Shown in pieces: positions 13,978 through 18,493 of a stretch of DNA of 18,493 nucleotides. Numbering within the stretch: position 1 is the first letter of the stretch; every line of letters begins with the position of its first letter. The notes under the pieces are model-generated. The model did not search any database, was not told the origin of the DNA, and saw only the letters and a program-made list of their open reading frames with translations. Position numbers and translations under genes: made by a program. Source of the DNA: RGIG1959 sp045637645 (lineage in GTDB: Bacteria; Bacillota; Clostridia; Oscillospirales; Acutalibacteraceae); assembly GCA_045637645.1 (NCBI GenBank), contig JAZTZV010000084.1:1-18493 (forward strand), read 5' to 3'.

Positions 13978-15368
13978 TTATGCTCCCCCAAGAATTGTTG
14001 CATAATGGCACACTCGGGGATTTCTTCAAGAGAAAAACCCAACAAATGCTCCATTTCATAAAGCATTTCATCTTTCGTTCTTCCGCATTTTTTACTGGCC
14101 AGAGAAAACTCCAGAGCGCTGAACGGGATCATCTTGCTTTTGCAATGATAGAATCGTACAAACTGGGTGTGATCTTTGCATTTTTCGATTTTGCAGCTTG
14201 TATGTAACGCTTTGTTATCGTCCTCCGGTGGAATCCAGCCACATTCTTCAACAAGTATGGATTTTACCTTGTTCCAATCGTAAACGCCCCCGGCTATTTT
14301 ATCCAGATCAAAGTGGACAAAGGCCGGTATATTTCCGGTACGGGAGGAATACCGGATACTCCTTTTGAAGGGAGGAAGCAGCTCTGGAACTGATTGAATG
14401 GCTTCCACGATATTGGAAACCAGTTCGCTTTCATATCCACTGAGCTTCTTAACCGGATGATCGCCGTATGCTAGTTGCTTCATTGTCATCAGAGTCTGGA
14501 ACTGTCCTTGCTTCAGCGGTGGTCGCAGTGTCAATACCCGACCCACATTCATTAGAAAGGTTAAAAACCGGTTCCCTGCAAAGGTGTAGGCAATTGGGGG
14601 CGCCATATGATTATAGTAAAGCCCCAACATCTGGACCGGCTCATTGCCCGCAACAAAGTAAGGGACTTTGTTGGCTACAAGCTCCGGGTAAAAAAGCAGA
14701 TATGCCAGTGAAGGGCAGGCACAGGTGTTATCACTGAGGGAGTATAGCTTGCTGTAAAACCGCCGCAAGTCGCTTTGATTGACTATGCGGGTAATGAATT
14801 CCACATTGTGAAAGGTTTTCTTGGCATTTGCGATGCTTTTGGCAGCACTTTCGGAAATATAAGGAATCTCCCAGGTGAGTGCCAAAACCCGCAGCCCCTT
14901 CACCTTGGAAAGATAATATAGTAAATAGGTCGAATCCTTGCCGCCGGTATAGAACAGTGCAATATCAAAGCGTGATTTTTTGCTGCGTGGAATATCATCC
15001 ACAATAGGAACAACACTTTTTAGGTTTTTGACTTCCTCTGCCGTTTGACATAAGGGGCACAGCCCCTTATCATCAAACTCCAGGCCGGGAATTACAAAAT
15101 CATTGGCGCAGCAATCTGTGCAGAAAGTTGCCTCAGAAAGATTTTTCGGAATGGACTTTTGTTCATGCTCCGGTACGACCTGCTTGCCGATAAGCTTTTC
15201 AAGCACGGACAACTCCTTTGGATTCAGTTCCCGTGGCAACGAAGCAAGAATTTTGGCTTGCTTCTTTGAAACAGCGATATCATTTTTGAACATATTGGGA
15301 GCGCTGCGCAATCCGTAATAATGCAGTTTTCTATTTTCCAGCTTCCATCTACTTTGTATGTAATACAT
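13974..15368 (-). CDS. PP-loop ATPase, N-acetyl-sugar amidotransferase/thiolase-like, unknown substrate
   Basis: The start at 15368 is chosen because AGGGGG lies 6 bases before it; 464 residues. Residues 83-107 hold five cysteines (FCTDCC, then GLCPLCQ) resembling the zinc-binding N-terminus of N-acetyl sugar amidotransferases (WbpG/PseA type). Residues 136-147 read IALFYTGGKDST, a PP-loop that in this superfamily binds ATP and adenylates a substrate. C216 and C218 (NTCACPS) lie where TtcA-type thiolases have cysteines, and C392 and C397 are further candidates for metal or persulfide chemistry. It could make an amide or thio bond on a sugar, nucleotide or RNA. The overlap with an electron carrier gene suggests a redox step or Fe-S dependence. 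The function is not known to me. Confidence 0.82.
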   Translation of the reverse strand: MYYIQSRWKLENRKLHYYGLRSAPNMFKNDIAVSKKQAKILASLPRELNPKELSVLEKLIGKQVVPEHEQKSIPKNLSEATFCTDCCANDFVIPGLEFDDKGLCPLCQTAEEVKNLKSVVPIVDDIPRSKKSRFDIALFYTGGKDSTYLLYYLSKVKGLRVLALTWEIPYISESAAKSIANAKKTFHNVEFITRIVNQSDLRRFYSKLYSLSDNTCACPSLAYLLFYPELVANKVPYFVAGNEPVQMLGLYYNHMAPPIAYTFAGNRFLTFLMNVGRVLTLRPPLKQGQFQTLMTMKQLAYGDHPVKKLSGYESELVSNIVEAIQSVPELLPPFKRSIRYSSRTGNIPAFVHFDLDKIAGGVYDWNKVKSILVEECGWIPPEDDNKALHTSCKIEKCKDHTQFVRFYHCKSKMIPFSALEFSLASKKCGRTKDEMLYEMEHLLGFSLEEIPECAIMQQFLGEHK

Positions 15369-15387
15369 AGCGATCCCCCTTTTTCTT

Positions 15388-15416
15388 ATTTTATCAAACA
15401 AGGAATCTTTTTGCAA
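15388..15416 (-). promoter_or_regulatory. Promoter of the PP-loop/EFR1 operon
   Basis: On the minus strand TTGCAA (15411-15416), 17 bases and TAAAAT (15388-15393) with an upstream TG (extended -10), about 20 bases before the start codon. Confidence 0.7.
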
Positions 15417-15475
15417 CCATATCTATCCAACCGGCAGCTGTGGATAAAGAATCGAATTTCGGGTAGAAATGGATA

Positions 15476-15522
15476 TAAAAACACCCACCCTTCTGATACC
15501 ATTGTATCAAATAAGGGTAGGT
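15476..15522 (-). terminator. Minus-strand terminator with nested stem
   Basis: Arms 15483-15492 and 15513-15522 pair over 10 bp on the minus strand (one G-U), enclosing a second perfect stem GATAC/GTATC (15495-15499 with 15504-15508, loop CATT). The minus strand continues with GTTTTTATA. It would end transcripts coming from the four-helix-bundle operon and insulate the PP-loop operon promoter. Confidence 0.72.
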
Positions 15523-15529
15523 ATTATGG

Positions 15530-15705
15530 TGCCGCTGACCGATTTAGAGTGAGCGGGGAAGTGGCGATCTCGTCTTTTGGTGTGTGTGAAAGGCGGAAGA
15601 CTCATCAACTCCACGCCCTAAAAACAGTCCACAGGACTGTTTTCTTAACGGGCTTTCGATCCCGGAGCATCAAAGCAAAAAAGAGTAACGAAAAGGAGCA
15701 GTATT
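15530..15705. repeat. Structured, repeat-like intergenic spacer with bidirectional hairpin
   Basis: The space between 15,523 and 15,734 has no convincing gene. It contains GTGGCGATCTCGTCTT (about 15,562-15,577) roughly mirrored by AAGACTCATCAACTCCAC (about 15,598-15,615), a perfect 10-bp hairpin AAAACAGTCC/GGACTGTTTT (15621-15643, loop ACA) with T runs on both sides, and GGGCTTTCGATCCCGG, which resembles a tRNA T-arm. I recall similar sequences in other gut Clostridia genomes but could not check this. It is likely a repeat or a mobile-element border. Confidence 0.45.
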
Positions 15706-15734
15706 GAGATAAAAGTAAGCAAGCGTACACCACA

Positions 15735-16163
15735 TTACTTGTCAACGCAAATACGTATGTTTTCCGGAGCAATGTTTCTTTTTACTAATACTTCCGGAGA
15801 GAATACATTCCCGTCTTTGTATTGAGATAGCGGAACAGCAGTTGTTTCGTATAATTTTACAAATAACTCGGAGGCTCTCACGTTTATTGGAATATTCATT
15901 CCGCCATTATTTGCTCCGCCGTATTTATACATCATAGCAAAGCTGATATAATCCATACTTGCAACAATACAATCGTTTTCATCTACAGTGATTTCAAGAC
16001 ATATCGAATCATCGGAGAACATTTTATTGTCAGAGGGAGATAACCAACAAAACACAACATCTTTTCTAAGTTCGGTAAAAGACTCGTATCTTGATGTAGT
16101 TTTGAGACCGCTGTGCATTATGCTGTCAAGATTCGCTTTGTCGGTATAATGATAAACTTTCAT
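15735..16163 (-). CDS. Possible ADP-ribosyltransferase-fold protein, 142 residues
   Basis: The start at 16163 is used because it overlaps the stop of the upstream gene (ATGA) and lies just after AGGAAAATGG. The protein begins MKVYHYTDKANLDSIMHSGL, the Y-H-Y-T followed by a 'sIl.sGL' helix found in several ADP-ribosyltransferase-like families (Tox-ART-HYD1, DarT). A C-terminal FSPEVLVKRNIAPENI has Glu124 where such families place the catalytic glutamate, giving a candidate H5-Y-E124 triad. If correct it would transfer ADP-ribose from NAD to an unknown target. The remaining sequence is not recognised and the assignment rests on short motifs only. It is coupled to a four-helix-bundle gene. Confidence 0.6.
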   Translation of the reverse strand: MKVYHYTDKANLDSIMHSGLKTTSRYESFTELRKDVVFCWLSPSDNKMFSDDSICLEITVDENDCIVASMDYISFAMMYKYGGANNGGMNIPINVRASELFVKLYETTAVPLSQYKDGNVFSPEVLVKRNIAPENIRICVDK

Positions 16164-16507
16164 TTTCCATTTTCCTTTGCGGTGTTGATAGAGGAAATGA
16201 GTATTCTGCGAATTGAACCACAATCGTGTAGAGTTGTCTTTGCAACTTCACCGGAAATCAATCCGGCACTTAGAGCAATCTCAATCCAGTATTCTGTTTC
16301 GTAGCATTCCTTTAATGCAATCTGCAGCTTGGAAATAAAATCAGGACGGCTGTGAGCATATTTCGCCTCGCGGATATTTGCTCCAATACTCGTTCCGCTT
16401 CGTTCAAGCTGATTTGACAGAGAATAATGTCCTTTTATATTTTCTGTCAGTTTTAGGATGTGAATTGCAAATTCTGTTGACATATCCGCAAGTTTATTTT
16501 CAGCCAT
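16160..16507 (-). CDS. Four-helix-bundle protein (S23/IVP family)
   Basis: The 115-residue protein matches the small all-helical family first found in 23S rRNA intervening sequences: LADMSTEFAIHILKLTENIK, QLERSGTSIGANIREAKYAH (residues about 35-54) and FISKLQIALKECYETEYWIE are the family's recurrent motifs. The ATG at 16507 follows AGAGGT by 7 bases; an in-frame GTG three codons upstream lies within the ribosome binding site. The family forms pentamers and includes the Avd protein of diversity-generating retroelements, but there is no reverse transcriptase here. Its stop overlaps the start of the ART-like gene, so the two form an operon and the proteins may interact. Confidence 0.88.
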   Translation of the reverse strand: MAENKLADMSTEFAIHILKLTENIKGHYSLSNQLERSGTSIGANIREAKYAHSRPDFISKLQIALKECYETEYWIEIALSAGLISGEVAKTTLHDCGSIRRILISSINTAKENGK

Positions 16508-16528
16508 CAAGATCACCTCTTTAAATGC

Positions 16529-16557
16529 ATTATATGCTTGTGTTAAATGAGGGACAA
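16529..16557 (-). promoter_or_regulatory. Promoter of the four-helix-bundle/ART-like operon
   Basis: On the minus strand TTGTCC (16552-16557), 17 bases and TATAAT (16529-16534), about 22 bases before the start codon. The -35 box lies at the edge of the neighbouring repeat element. Confidence 0.75.
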
Positions 16558-16604
16558 GTTTAGCCTCCCTTGTCTAAATCCCTATGATAATTTTTCCTAT
16601 AAAA

Positions 16605-17074
16605 GCCCTCCTTGCCTAAAGGAGGGTGGCAGCCGAAGGCTGACGGGAGGATATTTATCGGTAAATAGATTCTTTAACACATAAATCAATATATTCACAA
16701 ACCCCTCTGAAATTTTTATTAACTTCATTATTTGGGATTCGAATTACTGTCAAGTTTCTATTCTCTATTATTTGTGTTCTAATTTTATCTTTCAGTAATC
16801 CTTTTTCCTTATAATGTTGTGAACCGTCAAGTTCGATTATCAGCCTTGCTTCGTGGCAGTAAAAATCCACAATATAATTATCTATAACTTTTTGCCTTAA
16901 AAATCGTATGGGATATGAACGCAAAAAATCATACCATAAATGTCGTTCTTCTTTGGTCATATTCTTACGCAATACTTTTGCATTTGCAGTTAATTTTGTG
17001 TTGTGTTTCCGTTCCGTACCATATCCCTCCGTCTTTGCCTACGGCAAATCCACCTCCCTTTAGGCAAGGGAGGC
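16605..17074. mobile_element. DUF559 cassette with structured terminal inverted repeats
   Basis: The DUF559 gene is enclosed by inverted copies of a 50-54 bp sequence (16605-16654 and, reversed, 17021-17074). Each copy holds two hairpins in the same order: CCCTCCTT/AAGGAGGG and CAGCC/GGCTG on the left, CCTCCCTT/AAGGGAGG and TTTGCC/GGCAAA on the right, with the same GCCTA loop in the first. The stems differ in sequence but keep pairing. A further partial copy (AGCCTCCCTTGTCTAAA) lies at 16563-16579. No transposase is present, so movement would need help in trans. Confidence 0.7.
16655..17017 (-). CDS. DUF559 endonuclease-fold protein, start codon apparently ACG
   Basis: The recognisable part starts LRKNMTKEERHLWYDFLRSY and continues with RFLRQKVIDNYIVDFYC, LIIELDGSQHY and TVIRIPNNEV, the core motifs of DUF559, a Vsr/restriction-endonuclease-like fold of unknown function; Asp/Glu and Gln-His in ELDGSQHY sit in the expected active-site position. 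The first usable start is a TTG at 16972 (105 residues), with no ribosome binding site. The frame is open further upstream, adding ERKHNTKLTANAKV, which resembles the usual family N-terminus, to an ACG at 17015-17017 that sits 7 bases after a perfect GGAGGG (17025-17030). The original ATG has probably mutated, so expression may be weak or lost. The stop abuts the left inverted repeat. Confidence 0.75.
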   Translation of the reverse strand, partial: TERKHNTKLTANAKVLRKNMTKEERHLWYDFLRSYPIRFLRQKVIDNYIVDFYCHEARLIIELDGSQHYKEKGLLKDKIRTQIIENRNLTVIRIPNNEVNKNFRGVCEYIDLCVKESIYR

Positions 17075-17187
17075 TCCCGTTTCAACTTTTGGAAGTCATT
17101 TCCATAAGTTTAAAATTCCGCATAACAACAAGCATTTTCTTATATTTAATATAACATTTTCTATTAAAATTTTCAAGTTATATATGC

Positions 17188-17227
17188 AAATAGAGTTATC
17201 CCGAAATTACGAGATAGCTCTATTTTT
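17188..17227 (+). terminator. Orphan terminator-like hairpin
   Basis: Arms 17188-17200 and 17213-17225 pair over 13 bp (one G-U on the plus strand) around a 12-base loop, followed by T residues. No plus-strand gene precedes it, so its client is unknown. It might insulate the unit to the right from the mobile cassette. Confidence 0.55.
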
Positions 17228-17229
17228 GA

Positions 17230-17271
17230 TGGTATGACAAAAATCATACTGACACTTTGAAAATCATACCA
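17230..17271. repeat. Overlapping inverted repeats of a GTATGA motif
   Basis: TGGTATGA (17230-17237) is the reverse complement of TCATACCA (17264-17271); its core GTATGA also pairs with TCATAC at 17244-17249. Further copies lie at 17321-17326 and 17472-17477. The spacing suggests operator sites or alternative hairpins; the role is unknown. Confidence 0.45.
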
Positions 17272-17365
17272 TAGGAAACTCTGTTAAAAACTTTGTTTTT
17301 AAGCAGTAAACTTGCCAAAAGTATGACGGTTATTCCTGCCTTGCCCTGAAAACTTTGATAATGTA

Positions 17366-17394
17366 TTGATTTAATTTAGATTTTGTGATATACT
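17366..17394 (+). promoter_or_regulatory. Promoter of the candidate small RNA
   Basis: TTGATT (17366-17371), 17 bases and TATACT (17389-17394) preceded by TG at one base (extended -10). The expected start, near 17401, coincides with the first base of the long inverted repeat. Confidence 0.75.
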
Positions 17395-17400
17395 AATCTT

Positions 17401-17616
17401 TGCCAAACAAAACTTAATAAACAGATATAGGGATATTATCTTTTTATGGGGATAATTATACCTTTTTGTAATCATACTATTTTTGAATTTGGTAAAAACG
17501 CAAATTCCATTTAATAGTATGGTTTGGATTTTTATCCCTGTCTGTTAAAGTTTGTTTGGCGACAATCGGAGTTTGCGTTTTTCGGTGCGTTAACTTCGGT
17601 TTGCGCACTTTTTTTT
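17401..17616 (+). ncRNA. Candidate structured small RNA, about 210 nt (6S-like outline)
   Basis: Between a good promoter and a strong terminator there is no gene, but the sequence folds. The 5' end (17402-17435) pairs with 17533-17560 over about 27 bp with small bulges: GCCAAACAAA against TTTGTTTGGC, then CTT/AAG, AACAGA/TCTGTT and AGGGATA/TATCCCT. An asymmetric bubble follows, with a 5-bp hairpin on its 5' side (17436-17440 with 17451-17455), and then an apical stem (17473-17481 with 17513-17521 and 17485-17491 with 17501-17507, 9-base loop). A closing stem, central bubble and apical stem is the outline of 6S RNA, which binds RNA polymerase, but I recognise no 6S sequence motif. An inverted-repeat mobile remnant is the alternative. 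Confidence 0.5.
17585..17616 (+). terminator. Rho-independent terminator with UUCG loop
   Basis: GTGCGTTAAC and GTTTGCGCAC form a 10-position stem with one T-T mismatch around a TTCG tetraloop, followed by eight T. It ends the candidate small RNA and lies 50 bases before the ribosome binding site of the broken lipoprotein gene. Confidence 0.88.
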
Positions 17617-17668
17617 AGGGGGTTGTAGTTTATTATTCATAAACAAATGATTTAAAGGAGGAAATAAA

Positions 17669-18489
17669 ATGTTGAGAAAACAATTGCTATATTTTTTATA
17701 TTGTGCTTTATAGGGATTTTATCAGGTTGCGAATTGCAAACACAATACAATGAAGTTAAGTATCAAAGTACAGAATCCCAACCTAATACCGAACCACAAC
17801 CTAACGGTAAATGAGATAGAATATTACTGAATTGTGATGATAAATATTTTGTGGTCGAGCATACTATTGAAACATACAATAGTGTTACTTGTGAAATTGG
17901 TGTTATTGATATAAACAATACATTTATAAGCCCTCTTTCAAGTGCAAATATTTTAGTAGGAAAATCAAATCTCCACTATTTGGGTGATGGAGTTGTATTT
18001 GCAAGTGACGGCGTAAGGGTGCAAAAAGAAGATGGGAGCAGTTTTGACGTTGGACGAAGTAATGCTCGTGGAGAAACAACCCATTTTTATAATATAGAAG
18101 AAGATAAGGGCTTTTCGGTTAAGGCCGATGTGATTTCAACTGTTATAGAGGGTTATATTATAACGGAACAGGTAGCCGGCGGCATTTGTTATAGAATTAA
18201 TAAAACAGGGTCCGAACAGATAGATTTTGTCGACAAATTGGGTCCCTATAGTGATGGCTTGTTTTATGGTCAGCCAGGAGGTAGTTTTCCAATAGGTTAT
18301 TATTTTTATGATATTAATGGCGTCCCGATTATAGATATGTCTGAATATGATATAGAAATTAAAGATATGAAAACCATAAAATTTGAAGACGGTTTGTGTG
18401 CGTTCGAATTTAAAAACCCTAGTGGAAATGTATATAGTGCGACAATTGATAAATCAGGTAATTTTATTAGAGAACCATATAAAAAATAA
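17669..18489 (+). pseudogene. Broken lipoprotein gene with WG-repeat-like C-terminus
   Basis: AAGGAGG lies 7 bases before the ATG at 17669, but the frame MLRKQLLYFLYCAL ends at once. Shifting frame after the fourth codon restores a lipoprotein signal, IAIFFILCFIGILSGC, whose ILSG-C is a lipobox; one base has probably been lost from the AAAA run near 17677-17680. The restored frame then meets a TGA at 17812-17814 and continues open from GTG 17851 to a TAA at 18489. The last 212 residues are beta-rich with YYFYDINGVPIIDMSEYDI and FEDGLCAFEFKNPSGNVYSA, resembling WG repeats. The intact ancestor would be a membrane-anchored surface protein of about 270 residues. Two lesions argue for a pseudogene; a sequencing error could explain one. 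Confidence 0.75.
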
Positions 18490-18493
18490 TATT

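Noticed and set aside
13211..15513. A shared 13-base inverted sequence (ATTTGATACAATG) on both sides of the PP-loop operon, as if transposon ends
   Set aside because: The right copy is explained by the loop of a terminator, the match does not extend, and no target duplication or transposase is seen.
15321..15707. A 128-codon plus-strand frame in the spacer left of the ART-like gene
   Set aside because: It spans a promoter, a terminator and a repeat-like stretch, with no ribosome binding site or domain.
16160..16507. The four-helix-bundle gene as Avd of a diversity-generating retroelement
   Set aside because: No reverse transcriptase, template repeat or variable repeat is present nearby.
17812..17814. 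The in-frame TGA read as tryptophan or selenocysteine
   Set aside because: TGA is used as a normal stop by several genes here (for example 3808-3810 and 5376-5378), a second lesion is present in the same gene, and no SECIS-like context was evident.

Overview
The window looks like a piece of chromosome from an endospore-forming, probably gut-dwelling member of the Clostridia (Oscillospirales/Ruminococcaceae-like; inferred from gene content, not from a marker search). The main clues are an intact sporulation sigma factor SigK with a pro-sequence, a secreted protein ending in a type I dockerin, strong AGGAGG ribosome binding sites, an EFR1-type flavodoxin/ferredoxin, and a DUF559 repeat cassette. 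No tRNA, rRNA, CRISPR array or transposase was seen.

Positions 1 to about 12,200 are G+C-rich, orderly core DNA. In order they hold: the start of an RlmD-type 23S rRNA methyltransferase (minus strand, cut by the window edge); a 276-bp highly structured intergenic element; an AraC-family regulator; a perfectly symmetric divergent promoter; a secreted cysteine-peptidase-like/SH3/dockerin protein with a textbook terminator; a PfkB sugar kinase; a coupled pair of half-size chromate transporters; sigK; rpsB-tsf behind a strong promoter and a hairpin-rich leader; prfB without the programmed frameshift; and a cytoplasmic GH2 glycosidase with a small membrane protein.

From about 12,200 to 13,250 lies a minus-strand operon of a 113-residue unknown protein and MscL with a zinc-ribbon tail.

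From about 13,200 to the end the DNA is visibly more A+T-rich and reads as an accessory region. It holds a two-gene operon of a PP-loop ATPase and a flavodoxin/ferredoxin protein; a structured repeat-like spacer; a coupled pair of a four-helix-bundle protein and a possible ADP-ribosyltransferase-fold protein; a DUF559 gene flanked by structured inverted repeats that also supply its ribosome binding site; a promoter-to-terminator unit that looks like an unannotated structured small RNA (17,366-17,616); and a lipoprotein gene broken by a frameshift and a stop.

The most promising candidates for something undescribed are the small RNA at 17.4 kb, the PP-loop/ferredoxin operon, the four-helix-bundle/ART-like pair, and the structured element between araC and rlmD.
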